Positions 1-15,000 are shown, numbered from the stretch's first letter. The stretch: DNA of 64,000 bases from Liolophura sinensis (GCF_032854445.1 NC_088297.1:21711127-21775126), one strand, 5' to 3'. Program-made: numbers and translations. The notes: generated by a model from the letters alone, not told the origin.

Positions 1-3000
1 ACGCTAACCTACCCCGTACAACAAACACACAGCCCACAACAGCTTCAGAGGCTGGTACGTAAACCCAAATCCTTGGGTGTCTGCTGTGGAACTTTTTAGC
101 AGAATGAGGCAGGCTAATACTGCTCCACACAGAAGCAGTAGTGCACCACTAGCCTGTCTGTTATTGTCTGTGGTGTGCTTATTTGTGCTAAAGCTGTATC
201 TACAGTATGTATGTGGTTTGTCGGTGATTTGTCCCTGGTGTGTCAGTAGTGTGTTTGTGGTGTGCACTGTGATTTGCCTGTGGTGTGCTTATGATGTGCT
301 GGTGGTGTGCAAGTAATGTGCTTTTGGTGTGCACTGTGATTTGTTTGTGGTGTACCAGTAGTGCGCTTGTGGTGAGTCTGTGGTGTGCTTGTGTACACTG
401 TGATTTGTTGGTGGTGTGCCAGTTGTGTGCATGTGATGTGCTAGTGATGTGTCTGTGGCTTGCTTGTGATACAGTTTGTTTTATAGAGTTTGTCAGATTT
501 TGTTGATTGTCTTTTCAGTGATATTTCACCATTTGCACTTTGTAGGTTCTGTGTAGCTTTCTCCATTTACCTTTATAAACCTCACATATGTCCTATAAAT
601 AAAATTTTCCAGCCTACAGCTTACAGACACCATTCAAATAAATAATGTTACACGATTGTGGTTTTTGTTTTGTAGGTATGGGCAGCCTGGCATACTTTTC
701 TGAGGATTCCGGTGAATCATCCAATCAGGAAGAAGACGAGGAGGACACTGATGGGGGCGACAGCGAAGGTCGAGAAAACATGTCGTTCCTGCTTGAGCAG
801 TATGAACGTCACAGCAATACAGGTATGACATCATTGCTGTGGTTGTCGACGTCTTTTTTACAGTGTTGCTATAACAACCTGATGTCCTTTTACTGCACTG
901 TTTTGGGACCCTCGCTGGCTTGTTGGTCTAAGCCAACACTGTGCGCAGCCAATTGGCACTGAAATAAATAAACGCTGTTATTTCGAACTGAGCATAATTA
1001 AAGGATGTATGAAAAGTTGCCGTAAAAGAAAGACTATGATTTAAGGAAAATGGAAGGAATGATCTGAGGAAGGTCTGCTGAAACAAATTTTGTTCATTTT
1101 TTTTTTTTGGTATATTTTATATTTCTTGATAACTCCTGTATTTTAAACATTTTCTCTGTAAATGCTCCAGGATGAACACGCTTGAAATGAGGAACCACCT
1201 TAGGACTGTCATTTCGGGCTCTCTCCCCCAATGAATTGTTTTAGCTGTCATCTTGACACAACAGGCTACTTAGTTTCCAGACTGATGGCTGGGTCTTAGG
1301 AAAACTGTAGTAGAAAGCTGTTATTACGCCAGAATGAAGATAGCTGAGAAGATTTATGTGAGGCCCTCCTAAAGTCTGTATTAAGAAATGAAAAAAGCAA
1401 GCCTATCATGTATGCCATGACAGAATGTGACCTGTTGGAATCTAGAGCATTACTGGGGGGCAGAAATGCCGTACTCTTTGACCCTGTACCTGTGTCAAAT
1501 TAGTCATCGTCCATCTTTGGATGAGCAAATTTGATTCCCATTCTTCACTGTGAAACCAGTAATGTATAAATGGAAACTAACAAAGCAGAAATAATTTCAA
1601 GGTCAGTGGGGTCATTCTTTCTTTGTCTGTTGACAGGTTCACAGGGTCAGAGGTCACTGCAGGCGCCGCAGACCATGCAGTGGGCCATCCGTCAGCGAGA
1701 GCAGACAAATCCGCGTACACAGACGACGAGTGGAACCACAAGCGCATCGGGTCTATACTCCAATCCTCGGACACAGGCCGCCAGCACATCACGTACAAAT
1801 GCAGGTGAGTCCAGCACCCAGCAATCTGGATCAGGGCTGAATTATCACAAAACATCATAAATCAGTTTTTCATTTTTGTAAATTATGTCACTTTATGTTG
1901 GTATAAGCCAGTCTTTTTTTTTTTTTTAATACGTGATGAGAAATTTGTCAAATTTTGGCTGTGTTTGTTGGCGTTAGCGTAAAGTGTTCGCTCATCTGCA
2001 CTCTGAAGCTCATTCAGCATCCAATGACAGCTAAAAGTAACATTAAGATAAATATTAAAGGTGGCATCTTAACAAGTACAGCGTATAACGAAGCCCAGGT
2101 TTTTCATACATGTTAAACACAATGCTGTAAGGGAGATATTCCAAGGTGGGAGACTCGTGACCAAACCTTATCTCAGGATCAGGTCATACCAAAGACTTTC
2201 AAAGTGGTACTTGTTGCTGCCTCACTTAGCGCTCAGTACATAGAGATAAGAGCAAGGAAACCGGATTGGTCAGCCCGATGTCAGTATGAAGTGACTGGCT
2301 GGGGCATAGTGCCTGGTGTCTTTGGCATGATACATGTACTACTTTTGTGACAGCACTTTGATGGCATGAACACAGTGTATGTACACACCCGTCATTGTCA
2401 TATGACTAAAAAATTGTTCAATACGACATTAAACCCGAAGCATACATACATACAAAATCCATGACTTAGTCTCTTGTGTGTTATCAGAAAAACTTAAAGT
2501 GTTGGATTCAAAAGTATAATTTTTATTTATTTATTTATTTGATTGGTGTTTTATGCCTCAAGAATATTTCACTTATATGACGATGGCCAGTATTATGGTA
2601 CGTGGAAACTGTGCAGAGCCCGGGGGAAACCCACGACCATCCACAGGTTGCTGGAACAGCTTCCCGCTTATGGCCAGAGAGGAAGCCAGCATGAACTCAC
2701 AGCGATCGCATTGGTGAGAGGCTCCTGGGTCATTACACTAGCACGCTAACGAACTGGTTAGTGGATGCCCCCGTATCATTTTAAGGCATTTGTGTAATGA
2801 AGAAAGTAAATACAATATCCTTGTTGTTGTTGTTGACAGCCAACAGTACAGGCAGTGGACTGATCTACATTGACCCCCTGACTCACAGGCGCACCGCTCT
2901 TGTCAGTTCCACGAATCAGGAGAATGCTATCACCATGGCGACCACAGCCAGCCAGCTGGCACGTGCCTCGAGCATCGTGATGCGGCAGATCGCAGACCTG

Positions 3001-6000
3001 ATGAGCATGACACATGAGTATCACGTGCTGGCACCAGGATTGCCACGTCTGCTGGAGATAACAGAACAGGACACGGCTGAGTTAAAGGTGGGTTGTGTTG
3101 TTTTGCATCCATTATTGTAAATCATTCTGGCAGTCAGATTTAGTGATTTCTGTCTCATTTATTTTTCCTTCCAACCTCACATTACTGCTTCATAGCTCAG
3201 ATTTGTAACTACTTTTTCCCAGAAAAGTCTGGAAAGCATATTTATTCACATGTATGTAATATATAGATATAGATTTTTGAAAATTTTAGCATAACCCTCG
3301 TAAGAGAGGCATTTGGTGTCGCTGCATGTAACTAAATAAGGGTTGAAACCATTAATCTTTTTTTTCTGTCAATTTTTGGGCTGTTCATTATTTAGAAGTT
3401 TACTTTGTATTGAACACATGAAATGGTACTTCACATCAGTCAGCCTGTCAGTCAGTCAGTGATTGTCACCAGGGATCTATTTACGTGTTCTCCAGCACAC
3501 TTTTACATGATAAACTCATGTCACTCAAGAGATTTTATGAAGTCAGCATCTATGGAAGTTGTTATATGTACGTGTAACTTTTGGCGTCAATTCATTCATG
3601 CTTCTCGGAATAAAGTTGGCTAGATATGGAGGAGACCCTTTTCAGATGTAGTCCACGTGACAAAAGCAAGTGACACGCGCATATGCGCATTCAGCCCTTA
3701 CCATGTTAATCTGTCTTTAAGATGTCTAAAAAAATATGTTCTAGCACAACAACTCGAGTGGCGTAGTGATTTCAAAAATGGACAGATGGGGTGTCTGATG
3801 GAAGTTCAAATCCAGAGCTTTTCACATCAAATTACGAAAATCCAAAATCCAAAAATATATGAATCATGAATAATACAATGTAGAAATCACATATATACCA
3901 GTGACACCTGACAGAAACTAGAATGTTAAACGTCTTATTTACGCTGTTTTTCTTTGTATGCAAATTCAACATCTCCCCATTAACGGAAAAATCAGTTCAA
4001 GCATTTGACCGTGCAAAAAAAACGACATCAGAATGCATGTGAAAATCAACCACACGTAAATGTTATCCTAGCCTTTACAACTCCCATATTTATGATTGAT
4101 GTTTGTTTCATATTGCAATCATGGAAACAAGTTCCTGGTATCATAACATTTTCTGATTGGTTGATACAACACCTTATTTCCATTGGCTGTCTTGTAGAAC
4201 TACTTGGAAACAAACCTGAAGCCAGTGTGGGAGTGGCTTTTAACAGTCATGGACTCAACGGAAGCCCAGCTACGGTTTGGCTCCGCCCTTAGTAACACCA
4301 CAGATCAAGCCAATCCCATCCATCCCATGCACTCCAACTATGTACGGAATCTGAGAGAGAGGAACAATCGTGAGGAACAACAGCAGCAGCCAGCTCCGAC
4401 GAGAAACCCTCCCCCTACAACGACGACGACAAACGCTCTACAAGTGCTAGAATCTAGACGGAGGACCCGATTTGGAGCAATTGGTATGTTGTCATGACGA
4501 TGTTTGGCCAAAAAAGCAGAAGTACAGTACCATCAGTCAACAGAATAAGTCAAAAAATGGTCATTGATAAAGTTTTTTATGTCCTTTTCACTGGAATGTG
4601 TTTATTGTTTTTTTCCTTTTAAAATGAAGAATTTGGTCTAGTGTAGAAATCTTATTTAATTTTAGTGTTCTGTGTGTGACAAAGCAACCATATGATGTTT
4701 TACAGCCAGCACAGATGGGAACTCGGCCAGAAGGGATTTCCTCACCTACGCCCTCTCTTTAATGAGATCTCATAATGACGAACATTCTGACAGTCTGCCG
4801 GTGATTGACATCTCGGCGCTGCGTCATGTAGCGTACGTGTTTGACGCCCTGATTTATTGTCTACGGAGCGGGCCAGAAAGTGCGGATCCTGAAAGCTTAC
4901 AGGATGGCCTCTCCATACGATCCTGGCAGGACCATGAGGAAAATGAGAACGAAGAGCATGATGAGGACCCTGTGACCAATAGCGTTTCCATGGAGACGGA
5001 CAGCATGGATGGTGAAGCGGACGTCCCTAGTAAGGCTGGGCACAAGCACGCCTTCTTTCAGCGTTCAGACTCAACCACATTCTTAGGATGCCCTCCTCCC
5101 GACCCATTTTCTACGCCACTGGTTGAGGCGCTCCCCTTGGCTGATCAGCCACACCTCCTCCAGCCCAATTCCCGCAGAGAAGACCTGTTTGGGATGCCAA
5201 GGCAAACGTTCATGACCGGGAAATCAGAAGAAACGACTTCTTATGGTACACCTACCCTGACAGGCCCCGCTTTAGAATTACCCATGTGTCTAGCACTAGC
5301 AGGTAGAAATCCAACTAAACTTACCACACAGAAACTGCTAAACAAAGACAATTATAATCCAATTTCAACTGGTACAAACGTTACAGATGGCCCAGGGGAG
5401 ACGAGCGTGATTGTTCGTCCCTCTGCACCTTCGGTGCCATCTACCAGCCAATCAAATCCCCCAACCCAGCCTCCTGTTGAAGGGGGCGACAGTGGTGTGT
5501 CACAGCAGAAACCACTTGAAGATCAGCAGATGAATTCCACAAATGTGTCGCAGCAAAGTGTGATTGTTCACGCTAGTACAAGTGCCGCATCATCGTTGTC
5601 AACGCCAAGCAGTGTTCAGGAACCACTGGTTCCAGTGGCTATGCTAACCAGCAGTGCACCTTCCCAGCAGGCTTTGCCTGGTAACTCTAACACAGGAAAT
5701 GAACCTGGCCATCCACCTAGTGGTGATGCTCAGCTCCAGGAGCAGACGACTGAGAAATCATCTACAGATGCTGCTCCAGGACCAAGCAGGTAAGACAAAC
5801 AAGGAGCCATAAAAAGTTAGGACTGTATGTCCTCCTGTCCTATATTTCCATGTAAATGACAAGTTTTCGTGTCGATTTAAAAAAAAAAAAAACACACAAA
5901 AAAAACAAACTTTGTGTTCAACAGTAGGGAAATGCATATGACCAAGAATGTCAGTCTATATAAAACTATATATAGCAATTAAAATTTAGAATACTTGATT

Positions 6001-9000
6001 TTTATTTTGAGAGTCCTAGATAGAGCCATGCAGTCAGACTTTTTGATTTCAGCTTTAACAGCAAAATTCAGAACTTTCAACAACACTGGCAGACAAAATA
6101 AAATTGTCATTCTGGTACCAAAGCAAGAGCTTGGCTTGTTTGGTGTGTTATGTGCACAAGACAGTGATAAGATGTTAGAAGATGACCAAATCCCTCTACT
6201 TGCTCCTCCATAGAAAGTGATAATCAGCTCTCCCCATCACTGTTCTTGGGTAAAATTAGGACAGCCAATTTATACAGCTCTCCTCCTCTTACAAAAATGA
6301 AAACTTGCATCCTCAAGAATATTTCACTTGTTAAAAAACATGGTAGAAGAAACCACCTTGCCTTTCCAGGGGTCGAAATGTTAAGTATTTTGAGCTTTTC
6401 AATATTTTGAGCTTTTCAGAGTGATAACATTGACAGAAAGTGAGGTCATCCAGTGTGATTTAAAGGCATGAAATATATTGGATGCTATTTAGACATTGTC
6501 GTCAAGCATGGAGGTGGATAAAATACATTAAGCGATGATGTCTGAAATTATGAATATGTGCCTGATACAAAGTCATCTTTGTGATGAAATTTGAGATCAT
6601 CATATTTACTTTTTTTACATGATTTATACATCATTAAAGATGAGTAAATGACCAAACATTTTGACCCCTGCTTTTAATACCTGGAAACCTCCATGGGTAA
6701 GCTAGTTGGAGTCGGATTTAAACATTCACCTGCAACTGTCAAAGACCAGATGTGTGAAATACTGTGCCAGAAAGGGCTTGGTTAAAGTAAAGTAATTTCT
6801 AGGTTTGATTAAACTTCTATCTAGAGTTTTCTTTGTGTTTTACAAGTGATAGCATACTTCAACAAAATGAAGGCCAAGTTGACCTTGTTGGAGCCAATGA
6901 AAACGTTTCTACGACTGTCGTCGTGGAAACGACCCAGACAGGATCAACCAATGAGAATGCTTCTGGGACTGTTGCAGAGACAAACCAACTTGGATCAGGA
7001 ATTGGGAGGTTAGTTAACTTGTTGCCATCATTGAAATATCAATTTTGAGCTAAAATTTGCATTCTATAGCAGTAAGCTTTGCTATATAAAGCAATTCTGC
7101 TTTTGTTTGTGTCTGAAATATATTTGCTTAGTATTAATAAGAATACATATTTATCACGAGTTGTGAGAAGTTCAGAAAAAAAGTATAACTAACATGAATT
7201 GCTATTTTTTTTTCTTTTAAGTGGTGAAGAACTCCATTCATTTTTATTCAGGTTAATACTCGGACTGTGGCTGGTTTGAATGTTTTCTTAAATTTTGGAG
7301 GCTCCCAATCAGCCTCAGTTCAAAGGCGAAAACGCAACAGAATGAACAGATTATTCTGTATGCTAATGTATTAAGTGAAAAAAAACAAAATTTGCTTTTA
7401 AAGATTTGATCATGCCATTTTTCTTTTTTTATTTTGCAGAAGTTATTTTGCCAACATGTCACATGACTTGTTGCTGGGACGATGGAGGTTGACCCTTGAC
7501 CTCTTGGTCGTATTTTCTGTGATGACGTCGGTGCAGAGGCGGGATCCATCATTAGTGAACTGGGCGGATTCCCTGTCAAGGAAAGCAAGTTCAGACGGGA
7601 GATGGAGAAAATCAGAAATTCTCAGCAGAGGGACTTAACTCTGGAGGTTTGCATTTTGATTGGCTTTCCACATGTGAAAGATTGGTTTTTAACACCTGGT
7701 TAGGGTTTGTATGTTACGTGTAGAAACCGAAACCATGCTAGAATAACTGTAAATTATAGCTGCAGCATCCTGCATCATGTAGCACTCAACCCCTCTCTAA
7801 GTGAAAAGTCCATGTAAAAAGATAAGATGTCTATTTTTGAGTAAATAGATAAATAAAATGCTTTTTTTTTTGTCTTGTTTTTAATTGAAAGGGTGAGATA
7901 TTACAGTATATGAGCACGAAAGAAAATGTCCAGATTGTAATAAAATGGTTGTTTTATCACTCACAAAAAGGTTGAAAGGGACCGTAGCTCACTGGTTACC
8001 CAGACATTCAAGCAGTTGAACACCCAGTACAACGCCGCACGAACACAACAGGTCCACCTCTCGCTGTTCACCGTGTCAAGGTGTCGTTCAAGGATGAGCC
8101 AGGTGAAGGAAGCGGCGTGGCGCGGAGTTTCTACACAGCCATTGCTCAGGTAAAATAGGCTCACGCAAAATTACCTTCTTTGAGGTCACTCTCCCATTGA
8201 AAAGGTGTGCTTTTAGAAGTAAGTTTAAGATGGGACCTCCAAAAATGGCTAAATGGCAAGTTTAGGGGCTAAAGCAGCATGAGCTAGTTGAAGACCTACC
8301 TTTAAGATGGATTTTTAGCTTGTCTGTACAAAGTACAGGCATAGCTTATGTCATACCCTGAGCGTAGGTGTCGGCATCCAATAGTACAGAAAGTAATGTT
8401 AAACAAAATGTTAGGTGTGGTATCTTAAAAAGTACTGCAGGAATTGAGCTCGGGGTTGGCACACATGTAGGGCACAATAGCACGAGGAGGATATTCTGGT
8501 GTTGATTTGATGTGTGGATGTTAAATACTGTAAGTTACATAATTCCTGAACGAGTGTATCGTGTATAAAAAGTAATGTTAAACAAAATATTAGGAGTGGT
8601 TCCTCAACGAGTGCTGCGTGTATTGAGCTCAGGGTTTACACACATGTAGGGCACAATAACACGAGGAAGATCTGCCATTGTTGATTGAGCGTATGGATAT
8701 TAAATACTGTAAGTTACATAATTAATTATGCCATGTACTGTGCATGTGAACCCGAGTACGTATTGAGCTCAGGGTTAGTGCATATATAGAGCAGAATAGC
8801 ACGAGTGGGACATTCCATCGTTAATTCAGTGTTTAAATGACTTAAATTCCGACTTAGTTTATTATGTATTAGAATCACTACTAAACTAAATGTCAGGGAG
8901 GGATCTTGAAAAGTAGTGCATGTATTATTGAGCTGGGGTTTTGCTCACCTGTGGAGCATAGGAGCACAAGGGGGATGTTCCATCGTTGGTTCAGCGTGTA

Positions 9001-12000
9001 CATTTTTGAATAATGTGAATGATTGAATTCCTGATTGAGTGTATTATGTTTTAGAATCACTGTTAAACAAACTGTTAGGGGTGGTATCTTATAAAATATG
9101 GCACGTATTGACCTGAAGTTTTACATGCATATAGATCACAATGACGCAAGGGGAATGTTCCATTGCTAATGCTGTGTGAGCATATTAATTACCGTAAATT
9201 ACCAGATTCACAGTTTCAGTTCTTCATGCATCGAGCTGAGGTTTTGCATGTCTCCTACATGCGAGCTCTTTAGTAGCAAATTCTGATTAATTTTCTCAAC
9301 TTATTTGGAAGGCTTAGGACAAATGTTACGTATTTTTAAATCTATTTTAAGGTGATTTTTAAACTGGACTTTAATTAAATACAGCCGACAGGTTTAGCGA
9401 ACTTTTAAGCTGGTGACATAATTTTCGTCACTACATGCTTTAATGAGCGAGGCCCCACTTCCCGTAGTTTTATGCCTGAAAACCTAATCTTGCGTTACAT
9501 CATATTGAAACTGTGGTGAAACCAGGGAGATAATTCAGAGCAGGCAAATTGCTATTGAAAGTAGGTTATAATAGATCAAATTCAGTCACTATAACTATTG
9601 TAGAGCTCTTCAGTGTAGAAGACAATAAAAGGTACAAACTCCATTGGATGCTTGTGGCTGAAGACTTAAACCACAAGTTGCCTAACATTTTGATACTGTA
9701 GGACTGTGTTTACCTTTAGGGACAAAATAGTTTGAACTGGAATTTTCCCTGTTGTAATGATCTGCAGAGCTGACGGGTTTATGTAGCACTCCTTAATGTG
9801 TCTTTCTTCTCCATTTTCAGTCTGTCTTGTCACAAGAAAAACTTCCCTCATTAGAAGGAGTGATGGTGGGCAAGAGCTTACAGTATAGTGAGTATACAAA
9901 CTATCACAGCTTACCCCAACACCTCAGTCTTTCTCAGTATGAAAGAACAACTTTCAGTGTAATTTATGGAACTTTTTGATTTGATTTTGTTATTTAGTTA
10001 TTTATTTGATTGGTGTTTTACGCCGCACTCGAGAATATTTCACTTATACGATGGCGGCCAGCATTGTGGTGGGAGGAAATAGGGCAGAGCCCGGGGAAAC
10101 CCATGACCATTCGGAGGATGCTGAAAGACCTTCCCACTTACGGACCTTCCCACTTACAGCCAGAGAGGAAGCCAGCATGAGCTTGAACTGGATTGGTGAG
10201 AGGCTCCTGGGTCATCACGCTACGCTAGCGTGCTAACCAACTGAGCCACGGAGGCCCCATTTTGATTTGATGTTGGTGGCAGAGCTACATAAGTTGGGTT
10301 GGTCAATTTCAGGGCTTCACAAAAAGTATAATTTTAAGTCTTCACAGAATAATGCCTTCAGAATATACTTGAATAAACGTGTTGTAAACATGTGAAAAGG
10401 AATTAGGGTGGGTTCCTGTCAAGGGCCTCACTGGCCGCGATGGTTGAAGCTCTAGATCACTGTGTCTGTCAGACCCTTGACCATAGAGCATGTTTGAATA
10501 CAGATCTCATTGTTTACAGCAGTGTTTCTGTTTACCGGTAAATTCCCATCTGTGACCAGTAGAAATCATTCGGGACTGGAAAATTAAAAGTTCTTTGGTC
10601 CCTTGGACCAGTAAGAAAACAAGCCTATGTTATAAGTTGGGTAGGCCTACATGTCAGGCTAATAAATCCAAGAGCCATTGAATCCCGGCAGTGTGATGTG
10701 TAGCTAAGTCAGCTGGGTGAACGAGCTGTTGAGTTTGTGTGTTGTTGCTGCACGGTTGAGCAATAGCTACAGTGTTGGTTAAAAATGTATTTTCTGCGCA
10801 TTACTCTCCATTAACGTTCTCTCTAAACGCATGTAATGGTGAGTCACAAGCAGGCAAATCTTGTTAATGTTTTGTGGAGGATGGCCAAAAGTTGGGGGTA
10901 AAAGGACAAATGATGAAATAGGACATAGTTTAGAAAAAGAGGGCAGTGGAGACAATGTTGGTGGGAGTTGTTTCCCTCAGCACGTGGGTTCAGATAGCAC
11001 CAAACCAGGAATGAACAAGGCCAGAGAGACGAACCCAAAAATCCAATGGCTCCAACAAGAATGGTTGAGTGAGTTTAAGTGGTTGCGAACAGAGAGTGGT
11101 GACATAATATATTGTTAGATTTGCAAGTCTGCAAAGAAATCCAATGGGACAAACAGAAGTCTGCGCTAAAAGAGCTCAAAGACAGCGCAAGCCACCAGGA
11201 TGCGGTTTATATTGCGACATAGAAAAATGTAAATGTAAACTCATGTCAAAGACATAAAGGAGAAAAATGACTAGTGCAAAGATGAGGACTGTCTTGTAGA
11301 TGACTCTTTGCATTGGTCAGATTTAAGTCACTGTAAGATCACAACGGCTGTAATTCCATTAGTGGAGTGGTTTATTCACACTCAGACAGCTTCCAAGAGC
11401 TGGAAAACGCATTAGTCAAAGTGACTGTTGAGGGACTCAAATTGCGGAAAGCAAATTTATGGACCTTATTATTGATGGAATTGGAAATGTATCTGTACAG
11501 GAAAAAAATTATCATAGTTGCTCATATTTGGAATGGTGCAAAGGCCGAAACAATATTTTTGGGATATTACACATTACATGGGAAGAAACAAAAATTGTAA
11601 CGCTTTTGATAGATGATTCAGTGTAATCAGTAACTAAAGGAATCAGCATGTGTTTAGCATAAACATGGTGTATCTGCAGAGTGTTTGTAGGACCGATAAA
11701 ATTAGTTTATTTCACGTGAGATTATTTGTTTATTTCATGTAAGATTGTTTATTTCACATGAAATTGTTTATTTCTTTTATGATTAGAGATTAATTGTTGA
11801 TGTAAGATTAATTGTTTTTTACATACATGAAGAATTGTTTGTTTAACATATGGATAGTAATTTATTGGACATTGAATGAATCAGTGCTAAACCCTGTTGT
11901 TGTAAACTTGTTTCCTTTCTTGTACAGATTTAATACAAAGATTAAGGTCACGGGAGCGCCAGAGATCACAACTTTTGCGACAACGCAGCCGTGAGCGAGA

Positions 12001-15000
12001 AGGTCGTAGGTCTCTGTCTTATGACGCGCCACCATTTTACATGCCTTCTGATGCTGGGACAGCAGGAGGAAGTGGATCAGCCGAGCCCCCTAGTGGTGAA
12101 AATTACGAGCCTCTCTCACATTATCGCAGGCAGCTCGGGGAGAGACTGTATCCTAAAGTCCGAACTCTCCAACCGGTAAGTCTGACACAGCAGTTTACTT
12201 GTGTTTATTGAGACTAGAGGTAACATTTTTGAAACAGATGATGAAATTGATGTTTATGAGGACAGACAGTTTAAGTGTTTTTTAGAGTAAAAATTTATTT
12301 ATTGTAAAAAAAGAAATATTTTTTTAAAAGGACCAAGGCTAAAATTGGTGCATGTTTTTATAAAAAATAAAGTTTGTGTATACAAATAAAGTAAAATGTG
12401 TATAGAGATAAAATGTACAAGAAAAAACATTACTATTGAGACAATTGGTAAAATTGGGTTTGTTGAGACAAATGGTTAAATCAGAGTGTATGCAGACAAA
12501 CACCAAAATGTGTGTTCATTGATATAAGGTATAATTGCTGTTTATTTTAACAAAATGTAAAATTGTTGTATATTTAAACAAAAGATAAAATTGCTATTTA
12601 TTTAGTAAAACTACTGGCTATTATACAGATGTTATTTTTTCTCAATGCTGTAAAGATAGCTTACAAAGTAACTTTCCTCCGTTTCAACCACAGTTTTCAT
12701 GTTTGTGGTGTGTTGTTATTTTTCAGTCACTGGCAGCCAAGATCACAGGGATGTTACTAGAGTTGTCTCCTGCACAGCTGCTCTTGTTGCTGGCCTCAGA
12801 AGATTCTCTGCGCCAGAGAGTTGACGAGGCGGTGGAGGTCATCATGTCACATGGCAGGTCAGACTACCAATACCCTAATTCCACAACTATTTCACATCTG
12901 AAACAGCAACTTTCACATCTGAAACAGCAACTTTCACATCTGAAACAGTGCAATTTATGCATATTTTTTGGGATTGGCCAATTTCAGGGCTTCACAAGAA
13001 GTATAATTTTATCAGTCTACACAGAATAATGCCTTCAGGATATGCTTGGATAAACACCTTGCAAACATGGGAAATGGTTGAAGAATTACAATATGTTGAA
13101 GGCATATGTCCACATGGACTTAAAGGGATATATGAAAAGCTTGCCTTTTGTTTCTTAATATGGAGTGTATGATGTGGCCTAACATATAAAAGTACATAAA
13201 GGCTTCTTGGATTTCTTCTAGGGGTGGAAAAACGGCTTTAAGCTACAGTTTTCCTAAATAAGTAGCCTACTTTGATGACGTCAGTGGTGAAAGCTATCAA
13301 AACGACTTTGGGTGGGGGGGGGGGGGGATTTGCTGTTTTGATATTTTCTCATTCTTTTGGTATATCTTCTTTTTTCTTAAAACCATAGTCTTATTCCTCA
13401 TAATGCATCTACCTTTTCTTGTATCCTTTTAGGCTAGAATTTTTAGGGACAGTTTCTCCTGTGTGGCTTAGTTCTTGTCATAAGAAAAATATAGGCAAAG
13501 TCAAGTGTCAGGTAGACTCTGAGTCAGTTTTCTTTTTTTCTAAGAGGCAAGTGAATATTGTAAAGTATTACTTTTGGAGCTGAAACTTGGATTTCTCCAG
13601 TAGGATGTAATTCTACCTTCCAAGCAAACTTCAAAAAGCTTTGTAAGACCAACAGAGCTCATTATCAGGCAAAATGTGTAGTTTTGTCATGGGGAAAACT
13701 TCTGGTCATTTTGCATTCATACTGTGATTTCTGACATAAATCTGAAATGAAAGTGGCATATTTCTGTGGGGGGAAATTTACTGATCCATTAAATGAATAT
13801 AACAGACTGACGCTAACATCATCTTGTGCCCCGCAGAGAAATGAACGCCGACGCTTTGCTGGATCTGGACATCTTCAATCTGTCTGCTGACAAAGCCAAG
13901 AAGACGAGTGTGCCTGATCACCGCAGCGACATGGACGAAGACGATGAAATAGAGGATAATGTCCCCTTGTTTTGGCAGCCGGGAAAACGAGGGTTCTACT
14001 TCCCACGGCCAGGAAAGAATTCACCGGAACGATTAAATGCATTTAGGAATGTTGGCAGGTGAGTTTTGGATTGTTTAATTTGCTGTTGTGTATTGTTATC
14101 TGTAGAAGACAAGACATATTCTTTGAATTTGTTTTTGCAAAATGTTTGTTTCTTTATTATAAAGCTTGTATTGAAGAAAGATTCAAATAGAAAAGTTTGA
14201 TTTTAGAATAGTTTAAAAATTTTTTGGCTACAAATTAAGAAAGTAAAAGAATCGAAAAGTAAAGAAGCTTGATCTTGAAATATTTTTTCCCCATCCTATA
14301 GTTGCAATTTATTTTTATTTACTCTTTTAGTCTAGTTAGTATTTGTCTTCATAGTTCATTGTGGGTGACATAAAGAGGCTTTTATTCCATCATTACAAGA
14401 TATTATCCCTCTCCAAGTTGCAGTATACTTCACATTTTGTGGAAGCTAAAATAATTTAATGTATTTCTTTTGAAAAATCTCTGTTTCATCTTTCATTTAT
14501 TTCATCTTTCAGGATAATAGGCTTGTGTTTACTCCAGAACGAAATGTGTCCGTTATTTTTGACGCGACCGGTCTTTAAATTTATTCTTGGTCGTAAAATC
14601 GGCTGGCACGACCTGGCGTTTTTCGACCCTGTGATGTACGAGAGTTTACGCCAGCTTGTAGTGGATGCACAAACAAAAGACGCCTCCATCATGTTCCAGG
14701 CATTAGACATGAACTTCTGTATAGAGCTTTGTCCTGAAGAGGTGAGATCATTTTTTAATTTTTTAAACCATTCTTCAAAAACAAAAAAATTATTGATACT
14801 AATTTGTTTGTCTGTCACATTTTTCCTCCTGTACATTAGCTCCTTCAAATAGTGTCCAGTTTTGCTAAAATTTTGTGTGCAGGTTCACTTCGTAGTTTCT
14901 CAAAATTTAATTAAATTTGCATATTTAAGAAATTTTGTAATTGTCATCAGTCCTCATTTTCTGTGCAAAAACTGCTCAATTAAACATTATCTCATTTTTA

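Noticed and set aside
7501-8038. Programmed ribosomal frameshifting in UBR5
   Set aside because: No slippery heptamer or downstream structure is visible, and two sites in the same direction in adjacent exons fit missing bases better.
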